A stretch of 64,000 nt of DNA from Ottowia flava (GCF_008017535.1 NZ_VRUA01000009.1:1-64000), one strand, 5' to 3'. Shown: positions 52,497 through 61,785, counted from the stretch's first letter. Numbers and translations are program-made. The notes: generated from the letters alone by a model not told the origin.

Positions 52497-54410
52497 TCAG
52501 CGCAGGATGCCCGCGAAGAACGCCGCCAGCTCGTCAAAGCCATTGAGCGGCAGCACGTGCGCCACGTACTGGTCCGGCCGCACGACCACCATGCAGCCCT
52601 TTTCGCGGTCGATGCGGCGCATGTCGAAGATGTCGCCCGCGCCCTTGTGGTCGACGCAGAACACCTTTTCGTGGTCCTGCAGCCCCAGCTTGCCGGTCTG
52701 AGGCTTGAGCAACGAGGGCATGTGCTCGTAGGCCAGCTCATCAAAGGTCTGCTGGAAGATGGCGCGGAAGTCGATGACGGCGTCCACGTCCTCGCCGGGG
52801 CGGGTGTGCTTGACGACCGGGGATTGGGGGTCTTTTTCCAGCCAGTCCGCCAGTTGGTGGATGGCCGAACCGGGGTTCGAGCCGTCCGCCTTGCCAGCGA
52901 AGGCGTAGATGCGCCAGCGCGCGTCGGCCTCAGCGGCGTGGCCCAGTTGCATCTGCTTGGCGTCCGACACCCGCACCACCGGCGCCGAATGGAAGCGCCG
53001 GCCGATCGCCTCGCCCTTGGCCAGCGACTGGTGCGTGCCAGGCGCGAACAGGTTCGAGGTGTCGTACTTCACGGCCGTGCCGCCGGTGAATTCAAGGTTT
53101 TCCTTGAACTGGCGAATGATGCGCGGCTCTTCGGTGCCGTCGCGCTCGGCCTGGGTAGTGGGGGCAGACATCACGCGCGACCAGTGGTGGTCGGTGTCGA
53201 CCAGGCGCTTGGCCTCGGTCAGGCGCTCTTTCGAATAGCTGCGCAGCAAACTCGCGTCGGCGCGGCCCTGCAGCACGTGCACCAGCTTCCAACCCAGGTT
53301 GAAGGTGTCCTGCATCGACACGTTCATGCCCTGCCCCGCCTTGGGCGAATGCGTGTGGCAGGCATCGCCCGCGGTGAAGACGCGCGGTGCCCGGTCCGAG
53401 CCCTCGGGCACGTCGTCGAACTTGTCGGTGATGCTGTGCCCGATGTCGTAGATCGACCACCAGACGACTTCCTTCACGTCCAGCGCATACGGGCGGATGA
53501 TGCGGTTGGCCGCCGCGATCATGTCCTCTTGCGTCAGCTTACGGTTGGCCGCTTTCTCGTCGGGGTTGAGCTTGTCCAGCTCGACATACATGCGGAACAC
53601 GTACCCGCCCTCGCGCGGCAGGATGAGCACGTTGCCCTCGTTCGCCGACGAGATCAGGCATTTTTGCCGCACGTCGGGAAAATCGGTATTGGCCAGGATG
53701 TCCATCACGCCCCAGGCCTGGTGCGCTGCGTCGCCGTGCAGCTCGCCGCCGATCGCCTTGCGCACCGCCGAATGGGCGCCGTCGCAGCCGACCACATAGT
53801 TCGCACGTACCGTGCGCGTCGCCCACCAGTTGATGCCGGACGAATCCTTCAGCGTCACCGTCACGGGATGGTCGTCGGTCTTCGGGTCCACCGTCAGGCC
53901 GACCACTTCCCAGCCGTAGTCGGGCTCCAGGCGCGAGGCCGAGTTCTTCATCACCTCCAGGAACAGCTCGTGCAGCCGCGCCTGGTTGATCAGGATGTGC
54001 GGCATTTCCGAGCTGTCGTCGGCCACGTCCTGCACACGGCCCACGCGGCGGATGTGCGCAGGGTTGGCCGGGTCGGGCATCCAGAACGCGGTCTGGTTGA
54101 CCCAGTAGGTCTCGCGCTTGACCTTGTCGGCAAAGCCGAAGGCCTGAAACATCTCCATGCTGCGCGTGTTGATGCCGTCGGCCTTGCCCTTGATGATGTT
54201 GCTGGGCATGCGTTCGACGATCATGGTGCTGATGTCGGGGAACTGCGCCAGCTGCGCCGCCAAGCAGAGGCCGGCCGGCCCAGTGCCCGCGATCAGCACG
54301 TCCACCTTCTCCGGCAGCGGCTCGTTGGTGCCGCGGTTGCGGCGGTGGGGCGCGGCCTCCTTGATGTCGGGGTTGCCGCCGCGAAATCCATTCTTGTAGA
54401 ACTGCATCAC
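52497..54410 (-). CDS. mobA: 3-hydroxybenzoate 4-monooxygenase-like flavoprotein
   Basis: 637 residues. FAD-dependent aromatic hydroxylase: GxGxxG in LIAGTGPAGLCLAAQLAQF, the DG motif VVGCDGAHSAVRKAIGG, the GD motif VFTAGDACHTHSPKAGQGMN, and a C-terminal thioredoxin-like domain as in phenol hydroxylase. Length and pattern resemble the Comamonas MobA enzyme, which converts 3-hydroxybenzoate to protocatechuate; phenol 2-monooxygenase is the alternative. A MarR gene diverges directly, as in the mobRA arrangement. The opposite-strand 670-codon frame over this gene is a shadow. Confidence 0.82.
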   Translation of the reverse strand: MMQFYKNGFRGGNPDIKEAAPHRRNRGTNEPLPEKVDVLIAGTGPAGLCLAAQLAQFPDISTMIVERMPSNIIKGKADGINTRSMEMFQAFGFADKVKRETYWVNQTAFWMPDPANPAHIRRVGRVQDVADDSSEMPHILINQARLHELFLEVMKNSASRLEPDYGWEVVGLTVDPKTDDHPVTVTLKDSSGINWWATRTVRANYVVGCDGAHSAVRKAIGGELHGDAAHQAWGVMDILANTDFPDVRQKCLISSANEGNVLILPREGGYVFRMYVELDKLNPDEKAANRKLTQEDMIAAANRIIRPYALDVKEVVWWSIYDIGHSITDKFDDVPEGSDRAPRVFTAGDACHTHSPKAGQGMNVSMQDTFNLGWKLVHVLQGRADASLLRSYSKERLTEAKRLVDTDHHWSRVMSAPTTQAERDGTEEPRIIRQFKENLEFTGGTAVKYDTSNLFAPGTHQSLAKGEAIGRRFHSAPVVRVSDAKQMQLGHAAEADARWRIYAFAGKADGSNPGSAIHQLADWLEKDPQSPVVKHTRPGEDVDAVIDFRAIFQQTFDELAYEHMPSLLKPQTGKLGLQDHEKVFCVDHKGAGDIFDMRRIDREKGCMVVVRPDQYVAHVLPLNGFDELAAFFAGILR

Positions 54411-54459
54411 CTGTCTCCTTGCGTCTGGGCGCCAAGGTCAAGTGGTTGGCGCGGCCTTC

Positions 54460-54503
54460 ATAATATCTATACTTACTATTCGCGTCCATACTGTATGAAT
54501 ACA
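54460..54503. promoter_or_regulatory. mobA/marR intergenic operator region
   Basis: A perfect palindrome TGTAT-GA-ATACA (54492-54503). A minus-strand promoter for mobA is possible: TGGACG (RC of 54483-54488), 17 bp, TATTAT (RC of 54460-54465). The palindrome lies just upstream of that -35 box. Likely MarR binding site. Confidence 0.45.
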
Positions 54504-54565
54504 TATCAATTGACCGACACAACGCCCGTCAGCTCAGCACCAACGCACCGGAGGCCGCAGGAGCC

Positions 54566-54985
54566 ATGAATTCACTCGACATGGCGGGCCACCTGATCCG
54601 CCGGCTGCACCAGCAGTCCACCCAGACCTTTGCCCAGCGCACGCAGATGGCGGGCTTCGATTTGACGCAGGTGCAGTTCGCCGCGCTGGACGCCATCCGC
54701 GCGCACCCCGGCATCGACCAGGCGGGCGTCGCCGAGCGCATCGCCTACGACCGCGCGACGATCGGCGGCGTGATCGAGCGGCTGGAGCAGAAGGGCTGGA
54801 TCCTGCGCACCGTGAGCGAGCGCGACCGCCGGGCGCGCGTGCTGTCGCTGACCGAGGACGGCGAGGCGATGTTCGCCGCCCTGCTGCCCGTGGTGCAGGC
54901 CTTGCAGGTCGACATCCTGGAGCCCCTGAACGCGAACGAGCGTGAGCAGTTTCTGGGCATGGCGCGTCAGGTGATTGAAGGCTGA
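54566..54985 (+). CDS. MarR-family regulator (MobR-like)
   Basis: 139 residues. Winged helix: LTQVQFAALDAIRAHPGIDQ, AGVAERIAYDRATIGGVIER, LEQKGWILRTVSERDRRARV. GGAG upstream. Divergent from the aromatic hydroxylase; in the known Comamonas system the MarR protein represses mobA and 3-hydroxybenzoate relieves it. Same role is inferred here from layout. Confidence 0.85.
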   Translation: MNSLDMAGHLIRRLHQQSTQTFAQRTQMAGFDLTQVQFAALDAIRAHPGIDQAGVAERIAYDRATIGGVIERLEQKGWILRTVSERDRRARVLSLTEDGEAMFAALLPVVQALQVDILEPLNANEREQFLGMARQVIEG

Positions 54986-55080
54986 ACGAAATCACCACGC
55001 GCGGGCCAGGCGCACCGCCCTGCGCCTAAGATGAAGTCCGCGTGCACCCGCTGCCCGTGCGACGCCGTGAAAGCCCAGAA

Positions 55081-55146
55081 TAGTCATCGAATCGGCCTGA
55101 AGCCCTAGATGAATCTGCGCAACCAGCTACCACTTCAATAGCATTC
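55081..55146 (-). repeat. Dispersed repeat before GlcD-like gene
   Basis: Minus-strand copy: CTATTGAAGTGGTAGCTGGT, TGCGCAGATTC, CTAGGGCTTCAGGCCGATTC. The remainder of 54986-55080 shows no gene. Confidence 0.7.
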
Positions 55147-55149
55147 AGC

Positions 55150-56565
55150 ATGACTTCCTCTGCCCTTGTCCAAGCTCTGCAGCAAGCCGTCGGCACCGCC
55201 CACGTGCTGACCGACGGCGATTTGACGGCGTACGAACAAGACTGGCGCCGCCGCGCCCGCGGCCGCGCGCTGGCCGTGGTGCGCCCGGCCGACGCCGAGC
55301 AGGTGGCCGCCGTGGTGCGCGCCTGCGCCCAGCACGGCGGCACCATCGTGCCGCAAGGCGGCAACACGGGCCTGGCCGTCGGCTCGGTGCCGGACGAGAC
55401 CGGCACGCAGGTCGTGCTCAGCCTGCGGCGCATGGACAAGGTGCGCGCCATCGATGCGGCCAACCTGACGCTCACGGTCGAAGCCGGCGCGATCCTGCAG
55501 AACCTGCAAGCCGCCGCGGCCGACGCAGGCTTTCTGTTCCCGCTCAGTCTGGCGGCCGAAGGTAGTTGCACCATCGGCGGCAACCTGGCGACCAACGCCG
55601 GCGGCACGCAGGTCGTGCGCTACGGCAACGCACGCGAGCTGTGCCTGGGCCTGGAAGTGGTCACGCCGCAGGGCGACATCTGGCACGGCCTGACCGGCCT
55701 GCGCAAGGACAACACCGGCTACGACCTGCGCGATTTGTTCATCGGCAGCGAAGGAACGCTGGGCATCATCACCGCCGCCACGATGAAGCTGTACCCGCAG
55801 CCGGCCGCCAAGCTCACCGCCTGGGCTGCCGTGCCGTCGATGGAGGCCGCGGTCGAGCTGCTCGGCCTGGCGCACGGGCAACTGGGCGCGGGCTTGACGG
55901 GCTTTGAAGTGATGGGCCAGTTCGCCCTCAGCCTGGTCGACAAACACTACCCGCAACTGCGCGTGCCGCTGTGGCGCGAATCGCTCTGGTGCGTGCTGCT
56001 GGAAAACTCCGACAGCGAATCCGAAGCCCACGCGCGCGACCGCTTTGAAGCGCTGCTGGAAGGCGCGCTGGCCGCCGGCTGCGTCACCGACGCCGTCGTC
56101 GCCGAGAACCTGACCCAGGCAAAGGGCCTGTGGCACATCCGCGAAAGCATTCCGCTGGCCCAGGCCGAAGAGGGCCTGAACATCAAGCACGACATCAGCC
56201 TGCCGGTGTCGCGCATTCCCGCCTTCGTCGCCGAAACCGACGCCCTGCTCGCGCGCGAAGTCCCCGGCGTGCGCCTGGTCGACTTCGGCCACCTGGGCGA
56301 CGGCAACCTGCACTACAACGTGCAGGCGCCCGAGGGCGGCGATGCGCAGGCCTTCCTGCGCGATGAAGAAGACCGCATCAACGCCCTGGTGTTCGACGCC
56401 GTCGCGCGGCATAACGGCTCGATCAGCGCCGAACACGGCATCGGCAGCCTGAAAGCAGCCAAACTGCCTCACTACAAATCAGCCGTCGCCTTGCAGCTGA
56501 TGCGCAGCATCAAGCAGGCGCTGGACCCGCAGGGGCTGATGAATCCAGGGCGGGTGCTTATCTAA
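55150..56565 (+). CDS. GlcD-like FAD-linked oxidase
   Basis: 471 residues. FAD_binding_4 domain (about 35-175): GGTIVPQGGNTGLAVGSVPD, IGGNLATNAGGTQVVRYGN; then FAD-oxidase C domain ending LDPQGLMNPGRVLI. Oxidises a 2-hydroxyacid such as glycolate, D-lactate or D-2-hydroxyglutarate; exact substrate not predictable. No neighbouring glcEF genes. Confidence 0.88.
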   Translation: MTSSALVQALQQAVGTAHVLTDGDLTAYEQDWRRRARGRALAVVRPADAEQVAAVVRACAQHGGTIVPQGGNTGLAVGSVPDETGTQVVLSLRRMDKVRAIDAANLTLTVEAGAILQNLQAAAADAGFLFPLSLAAEGSCTIGGNLATNAGGTQVVRYGNARELCLGLEVVTPQGDIWHGLTGLRKDNTGYDLRDLFIGSEGTLGIITAATMKLYPQPAAKLTAWAAVPSMEAAVELLGLAHGQLGAGLTGFEVMGQFALSLVDKHYPQLRVPLWRESLWCVLLENSDSESEAHARDRFEALLEGALAAGCVTDAVVAENLTQAKGLWHIRESIPLAQAEEGLNIKHDISLPVSRIPAFVAETDALLAREVPGVRLVDFGHLGDGNLHYNVQAPEGGDAQAFLRDEEDRINALVFDAVARHNGSISAEHGIGSLKAAKLPHYKSAVALQLMRSIKQALDPQGLMNPGRVLI

Positions 56566-56613
56566 TCTAATGCCCAGGAGCCCTTGGCGCACACTCGAAG
56601 CCAGCTAGAAACC

Positions 56614-57009
56614 ATGTCGCAAGTCACTTTCGCATCGATCATCGTTGGCCAAACCTACTCTCGAGAAACACTCGCGAAGCTGTGGGACTACTCAAGCTTC
56701 CACGCGATTGCGCGAGGGGTCGTTACACCAGCCCAAGACGACAAGATCATCCTGTTTGTCACGGAACACAAGCAGAACTCAGCCGAACCCTATCAAGACG
56801 CCCTCACAGGAGATCGTCTGGAGTGGGAAGGTCCGACGGATCACTTTGGTGAACAACGAATTCTTGGCGCACGCGAGAGTGGTGATCAGATTCACCTCTT
56901 CCACCGCGCTCAGCACCGGATGCAGTTCACCTACCTTGGAAAACTTACGCTGGTTAGCCAGCAGCTCTTTTCTGACCGACCAAGCCGGTTCGTCTTCGCC
57001 CTACCTTAA
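56614..57009 (+). CDS. Small DUF3427-like orphan protein
   Basis: 131 residues from MSQVTFASIIVGQTYSRETL. Contains LAKLWDYSSFHAIARGVVTP, IILFVTEHKQNSAEPYQDAL, RLEWEGPTDHFGEQRILGAR, IHLFHRAQHRMQFTYLGKL. This resembles the beta-rich PUA-like region attached to some helicases and restriction endonucleases (DUF3427/ScoMcrA head-like), where it reads DNA or modified bases; here it stands alone. Base composition is clearly more AT-rich than its neighbours, suggesting transfer. No partner nuclease adjacent. Confidence 0.55.
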   Translation: MSQVTFASIIVGQTYSRETLAKLWDYSSFHAIARGVVTPAQDDKIILFVTEHKQNSAEPYQDALTGDRLEWEGPTDHFGEQRILGARESGDQIHLFHRAQHRMQFTYLGKLTLVSQQLFSDRPSRFVFALP

Positions 57010-57025
57010 CTGATAGCGCACAAAA

Positions 57026-57046
57026 AAAGCCGCACAAGGCGGCTTT
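57026..57046. terminator. Bidirectional terminator
   Basis: AAAGCCGC (57026-57033) pairs with GCGGCTTT (57039-57046), flanked by A-rich and T-rich ends, between the orphan gene and the convergent helicase. Confidence 0.65.
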
Positions 57047-57100
57047 CAAGAAAAAGTGGGCGCGGCATTCACCGCGCCCTGGGGTTCACACCCCGTTGGC

Positions 57101-58870
57101 TTAACGACTTTTCGGTGCGTAAGGCTTGGCGGCGCGCGGTGCGCCAGCGGGGCGGGCGGCCGGGCGGGCGCCGTGTTTGGCGTGGGCCGGTGCCGGGCGG
57201 CCGCTATCGAAGCGGGAGCTGCCTGCGCCTTCCTGGCGCCGGCCGGAGCCCGATTTACCTTCAAAACCGCCACCGATCATGCGGGGGCCGCGGCGCTCTT
57301 CAAAGCGGCGTTCGCCACCACCGAAACGGTCACCACCAAAGCGGTCACCACCACCGCCGAAGCTGCGGCGCGGGCCGCCGCGGCCACCGCCGCCGCCTTT
57401 GCGCGCAGGGGCGTCCTGCGTGATGGGCGGGTAGTGGCGCGTTGGCTCCAGGCCTTCGATCAAGAGCGGCTTGAACGGCTGGCGTGTGTGCGCTTCGATG
57501 TCGGCCAAGCGGCGGCGGTCGCGGAACTCGGCCAGGGTGATGGCCAGGCCGTCGCGCCCAGCGCGGCCGGTGCGGCCGATGCGGTGGGTGTAGTCCTCGG
57601 CCTTCATCGGCAGGCCGAAGTTGATGACGTGGGTCACCGTAGGCACGTCAATGCCGCGGGCGGCCACGTCGGTGGCGACCAGGATTTGCACACGGCCGTC
57701 GCGGAGGGCCGACAGGCGGCGGTTGCGCACGGCCTGGCTCAAGGCGCCGTGCAGGGACACGGCGGCAAAGCCGGTCTGCTGCAGCTCTTCGGCCAGCTGT
57801 TCACATTCCACCTGCGTGCAGGCGAAGACGATGGCCTGGTCGATGCTCGGGTCGCGCAGCCAGTAGTCCAGCAAACGGCGCTTGTGCTCGGGGCTGTCGG
57901 CCCAGTACAGCTCCTGGCGGATGTTGGCGTGCTGCTCTTGCGGCGTGGCGATCTGCACTTTACGGACCTTGGCGCCGTTGTCGTGCATGACGCGCATGGC
58001 CAGCTGCTGGATGCGCGGCGCAAAGGTGGCGCTGAACATCATGGTTTGCTGGCGTTGCGACGTCAGTTGGTGCACTTCAGCCAGATCGTCGGCAAAGCCG
58101 AGGTCGAGCATGCGGTCGGCCTCGTCCATGACCAAAAAGCGCACCTGGTCCAGCTTGATCTGGCCGCTGCGGGCCAGGTCCAGCAGACGGCCGGGCGTGG
58201 CCACCATCAGGTTGGCGTTCTGCAGGCGGGCGATCTGCAGCTGGTACGGCATGCCACCGACCACGCTGGCCACACGCAGGCCGCGGCAGTGCTTGACCAG
58301 GTCGATCGCGTCGGCGGCCACCTGTTGCGCCAGTTCGCGCGTGGGGCACAGCACCAGCGCACCCGGCACGGCCGGCTTGAAGTGGCGCGAATCGGTCGGG
58401 TTCTTGCGGCGCGGACGCTTGGGCGCGGGCTCGCCCGCCGACAGCGCGGCGGTGACCTTGGCGTCCCACGCGGCCTTTTCAGCGGCGGCGATTTCGTCTT
58501 GCTGCTGGATCAAGGTGTGCAGCACGGGCAGCAAGAAGGCCGCGGTTTTGCCGCTGCCGGTCTGGCTGCTGACCATCAGGTCGTTGAAGGCACCGCCACC
58601 TTCCTCACCGGCCAGGGCCAGCGGGATCGTGCGTTGCTGCACGGCGGTCGGTTCGGTGTAGCCCATGTCGCGCACGGCGGCGACGAGCTCGGGCGCCAGG
58701 CCCAGGGCGGCAAAGGCCGCGCCGGGCACGGCGGTGTCGTCGGCCGCGGGTGCGGCGACATCATCAGCAGGCGTGGCCGCGGCAACGGCCACCGCATTTG
58801 CTGCGTTTTCAATAGCTGCCTGCGCAGGCTCATCCTGCGTCAGCGCGTGATTTTCTTCAAAAGAAGCCAT
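57101..58870 (-). CDS. DEAD-box RNA helicase (RhlE-like)
   Basis: 589 residues from MASFEENHALTQDEPAQAAI. Motifs: Q region (MGYTEPTAVQQRTIPLAL), I SSQTGSGKTAAF, Ia PTRELAQQ, II MDEADRML, III FSATF, V ATDVAARGID, VI HRIGRTGRAG. A Gly/Arg-rich C-terminal tail (GGGGGRGGPRRSFGGGGDR) likely binds RNA. The first 20 or so residues are encoded by a dispersed repeat (58806-58864). A frame open further upstream to 59305 lacks support. Roles in RNA decay or ribosome assembly are inferred from the family. Confidence 0.9.
   Translation of the reverse strand: MASFEENHALTQDEPAQAAIENAANAVAVAAATPADDVAAPAADDTAVPGAAFAALGLAPELVAAVRDMGYTEPTAVQQRTIPLALAGEEGGGAFNDLMVSSQTGSGKTAAFLLPVLHTLIQQQDEIAAAEKAAWDAKVTAALSAGEPAPKRPRRKNPTDSRHFKPAVPGALVLCPTRELAQQVAADAIDLVKHCRGLRVASVVGGMPYQLQIARLQNANLMVATPGRLLDLARSGQIKLDQVRFLVMDEADRMLDLGFADDLAEVHQLTSQRQQTMMFSATFAPRIQQLAMRVMHDNGAKVRKVQIATPQEQHANIRQELYWADSPEHKRRLLDYWLRDPSIDQAIVFACTQVECEQLAEELQQTGFAAVSLHGALSQAVRNRRLSALRDGRVQILVATDVAARGIDVPTVTHVINFGLPMKAEDYTHRIGRTGRAGRDGLAITLAEFRDRRRLADIEAHTRQPFKPLLIEGLEPTRHYPPITQDAPARKGGGGGRGGPRRSFGGGGDRFGGDRFGGGERRFEERRGPRMIGGGFEGKSGSGRRQEGAGSSRFDSGRPAPAHAKHGARPAARPAGAPRAAKPYAPKSR
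58806..58864 (+). repeat. Dispersed repeat encoding helicase N-terminus
   Basis: TTTTCAATAGCTGCCTGCGCA, spacer, GCGCGTGATTTTCTTCAAAAG. It encodes, on the other strand, the helicase's first residues (SFEENHALTQDEPAQAAIE). Confidence 0.7.
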
Positions 58871-59420
58871 GATTGCTCTCAAAACTTTCCCGCGCGTTGC
58901 ACAGCCTGGCGGCCATGGGTGATGGTGCGCGTCATATGGTCGGGTGCCCAAAAAATCAGCCAGGCGCACCCACGGGTTCAATAACAACACCCACCATCTG
59001 ACGACAACGCGTACGCGGTAGCTGGTGCGGTGACCCGGTGGGTCTGACCAGCCTTCGCGCCGGGAATCGATCTGTGGCTGACCCGAGAAGGGCAACACGC
59101 GGATCGCAAGTGGCCGCCTGAGTGGCAGACGAAGTGCCTGCCCGGCAGCCACACGAGAGAAGGAAGATGTGGCGGTTTTCTTCGCGCTGGGCGACGGGCC
59201 TGAGTCAGACCCGGGTGCCTTGAAAGCGGTGCGGCCCTTTTGGCGCTGCCAACCACTCCTTGACGCGAAACCGCGAATTATAGAACGAAATTTCTTAATG
59301 TGCAACCAAGCGGCATGGTCGCGCCAGAATGCAAACGCCTCGGACGTTCAATGTTCAGGCCGACGCGGCTTGCCGCACATGCGAGCGCCCACTCTCTTTT
59401 CAACCAAGGCGCTGCAGCAC
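58871..59420. other. 550-bp gap upstream of helicase, no gene found
   Basis: Contains the presumed promoter and long leader of the helicase gene. An AT-rich patch lies at 59274-59310 (ATTATAGAACGAAATTTCTT). Several GC-rich inverted segments occur but no clear terminator or small gene. The minus frame stays open from 58870 to 59305, which keeps an N-terminal extension possible though unlikely. Confidence 0.4.
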
Positions 59421-59930
59421 TCAGACCTCGTCGGGCGGCGCCTCGCTCACCACCCGCGCATGCGCGACCAGACGCGTCAACAGCCGGTCGAACTGCGCCT
59501 GCTCGGCGGCCGACAAGCAGGCCACGATCTGCTGGTTGCGCCGTTCCACCGCCGCCATCAGCCGGTGCCACAGGGCTTCACCTTCAGGGGTAAAACTCAG
59601 CACCACCCCACGCGCGTCCAGCGGGTCGGGTTTTTTCAGCACCAGACCGCGGTCCACCAGCGACTGCGCGGCGCGGCTGGCCTGGCCCTTGTCCACGTTG
59701 GCCAGGTGCGCCAGGTCCTTGACCGACAGCGGGGCAAAGGCACCCACCGCGCTCAGGCAACGCGCTTCGCCCAAGGGCAGACCGATCTCGGCTTCGTACG
59801 TGGCCTGCGATACCCGGTCCGTGAGCTTTTGCAGGGTGTGCAGCCGGTGCGTGAAGCTTTCACCCAGTGGCCGCACGGGCGCCGCACCGGGGTGGGCAGT
59901 CTGGGACGAGGCGGGCGATGGGCGTGACAT
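59421..59930 (-). CDS. MarR-family regulator
   Basis: 169 residues. Winged-helix core: LPLGEARCLSAVGAFAPLSV, KDLAHLANVDKGQASRAAQS, LVDRGLVLKKPDPLDARGVV. Divergent from the FAD hydroxylase operon and separated from it by a palindromic site, so it probably represses that operon and itself, with an aromatic acid as ligand. The -10 box lies so close to the ATG that the mRNA should be leaderless. Confidence 0.87.
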   Translation of the reverse strand: MSRPSPASSQTAHPGAAPVRPLGESFTHRLHTLQKLTDRVSQATYEAEIGLPLGEARCLSAVGAFAPLSVKDLAHLANVDKGQASRAAQSLVDRGLVLKKPDPLDARGVVLSFTPEGEALWHRLMAAVERRNQQIVACLSAAEQAQFDRLLTRLVAHARVVSEAPPDEV

Positions 59931-59937
59931 GGGTCAA

Positions 59938-59973
59938 ATTATAGTTGCGAGCGCAACCAATTTGCGGAACAAT
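59938..59973. promoter_or_regulatory. Shared operator and divergent promoters
   Basis: Perfect palindrome GTTGCG-AG-CGCAAC (59944-59957). For the MarR gene, -10 TATAAT (RC of 59938-59943) abuts it. For the hydroxylase operon, TTGCGA (59945-59950), 17 bp, AACAAT (59968-59973) forms a promoter whose -35 lies in the palindrome. Binding would block both. Confidence 0.6.
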
Positions 59974-60093
59974 GCGGCATCTTGGCACGGACGCTTGGCC
60001 GCAGGCACGCGGTGATCGCGGCCACGCCCTCGGTCGTCGTCGACGCACGGGGGCGCCACTCGATCCACCCTTTTCCACGCCCGTTTGTCGCCC

Positions 60094-61785
60094 ATGCACC
60101 AGCCCGCCGACACGCCCCGTCCGTCGATCTATTACGACTACCAGGTCCACGCGCCCTGGCTGGCGTCGCAGCACGGTGCGCAGCCGCGCCATACCGTCGT
60201 CATCGTCGGCAACGGGCCGTCGGGCATGGTCACTGCGCTGGAATTGGCGCGCCATGGTGTGCCCAGCGTGATACTGGCGGCCGAGTTGCAGGTGTCGCAA
60301 GGCAGCCGCGCCATCGTGTTCACGCGCCGGTCGATGGAGATCCTGCAGCAGGTCGGCACCGCCCAGCGCATGACCGAAAGCGGCCTGCCCTGGCGCTACG
60401 GCAACAGCATCTACCAGGGCCGCACCGTGTTCCGCATGGAGGCGCCCCACGAGGCGGACGATCGCTTCTTTCCCATGCTCAACCTGCAGCAGCAGTACAT
60501 GGAGGAATACCTGATCGACGCCTGCGCCGCGCACCCGCTGATCGACTTGCGCTGGGGCAACAAGCTCGTCGACATAGCGCAAAACGATGACGGCGTGCGC
60601 GCCACCGTCGACACGCCCGAAGGCGACTACGCGCTGCAGGCCGACTGGCTGGTGGACGCGTCGGGCGGTCGATCGGCCATCCGCGACGCGATGGGTGTGC
60701 GCATGGAAGGCGCGTCGTACGAAGGCCTGTTCGTGATCGCCGACATCCGCATCGACTTGCCGCTGCCGACCGAGCGGCTGGCGTATTTCGACCCCGACTG
60801 GAACCGTGGCAACACCATCCTGATGCACCGCGAGCCGCACGGCATCTGGCGCGTGGACTACCAGCTGCCGCCGGGCGAATCGCCCGAAGACGCGCTGCGC
60901 CCCGAATCGCTGAAAAGCCGCATCGACGCGCAGCTGGCCATGATCGGCTTTGGCGGCACGCCATGGGAGATGGACTGGTCGTCCGTCTATTCCGCGCGCA
61001 CGCTGACCCTGCCTGACTACGTCAACGGCCGCGTGCTGTTCGTCGGCGACGCGGCGCACCTGCTGCCGATCTTCGGCGTGCGCGGCGCCAACACCGCGTT
61101 CCAGGACGCGCAGTCGCTGGCCTGGCACCTGGCCTTTGTGGTGCGCGGCTGGGCCGGGCGCCGGCTGCTGGCGAACTTCAGCGCCGAGCGCGTCGGCGCC
61201 GCGCGCGAAATCATCGACGAAGCGGGCAAGAGCACCCGCTTCATGGCGCCGCCCAGCCGCGGCTTTCGCGTGCTGCGAGACGCGGTGCTGTCGCTGTCGC
61301 TCACGCAGGACTTCGTGCGCCCGCTCTACCACTGGCGCACCTCGCGGCCGCACGAATACACGCATTCGGCCCTCAACAGCACGGGCGACGACAACGCGCT
61401 GTTCAGCGCCGGCCCGGCGCACGGCGCGCCGCCGCTGAACGTGCGCCTGGGTGCCGACGACTTCCTGCTGGACCACCTGGGCGGCAGCTTTGACCTGCTG
61501 TACTTCACCGAAGCCGAGGCCCTGCCCGCGCCGCTGCAAGCCGTGGTCGCCGACGTGCGCGCCCGTGGCGTGCCGCTGCGTGTGACCGCCGTGGGAACCG
61601 GCCGCGCCGTGGCGGGCGCCGATCAAGCGCTCGCCGACGCCGACGGCCACTTCCGCCGCCGTTACGGCGTCACCGCCAGCGGCGGGGCCTACCTGCTGCG
61701 CCCTGACCAGCACATCTGCGCGCGCTGGCTGACGCTGGACGCCACGCGCCTGAAGGCGGCGTTCGACGCCGCCCTCCCCCAATGA
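60094..61785 (+). CDS. FAD-dependent aromatic hydroxylase (MhpA/PheA-like)
   Basis: 563 residues; ATG 60094 chosen over an in-frame TTG. GxGxxG VVIVGNGPSGMVTALELARH, DG-type VDASGGRSAIRDAMGV, GD motif VLFVGDAAHLLPIFGVRGAN, and a thioredoxin-like C-terminal domain (about 430-560). Hydroxylates an aromatic substrate with NAD(P)H. Downstream fumarylacetoacetase suggests a route to a homogentisate- or gentisate-type ring-cleavage product. The substrate cannot be named from sequence. Confidence 0.85.
   Translation: MHQPADTPRPSIYYDYQVHAPWLASQHGAQPRHTVVIVGNGPSGMVTALELARHGVPSVILAAELQVSQGSRAIVFTRRSMEILQQVGTAQRMTESGLPWRYGNSIYQGRTVFRMEAPHEADDRFFPMLNLQQQYMEEYLIDACAAHPLIDLRWGNKLVDIAQNDDGVRATVDTPEGDYALQADWLVDASGGRSAIRDAMGVRMEGASYEGLFVIADIRIDLPLPTERLAYFDPDWNRGNTILMHREPHGIWRVDYQLPPGESPEDALRPESLKSRIDAQLAMIGFGGTPWEMDWSSVYSARTLTLPDYVNGRVLFVGDAAHLLPIFGVRGANTAFQDAQSLAWHLAFVVRGWAGRRLLANFSAERVGAAREIIDEAGKSTRFMAPPSRGFRVLRDAVLSLSLTQDFVRPLYHWRTSRPHEYTHSALNSTGDDNALFSAGPAHGAPPLNVRLGADDFLLDHLGGSFDLLYFTEAEALPAPLQAVVADVRARGVPLRVTAVGTGRAVAGADQALADADGHFRRRYGVTASGGAYLLRPDQHICARWLTLDATRLKAAFDAALPQ

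Noticed and set aside
52557-54569. 670-codon plus-strand frame
   Set aside because: Opposite-strand shadow of the aromatic hydroxylase; composition His/Val/Gly-biased and no domain.
57056-58984. 642-codon plus-strand frame
   Set aside because: Shadow of the DEAD-box helicase.
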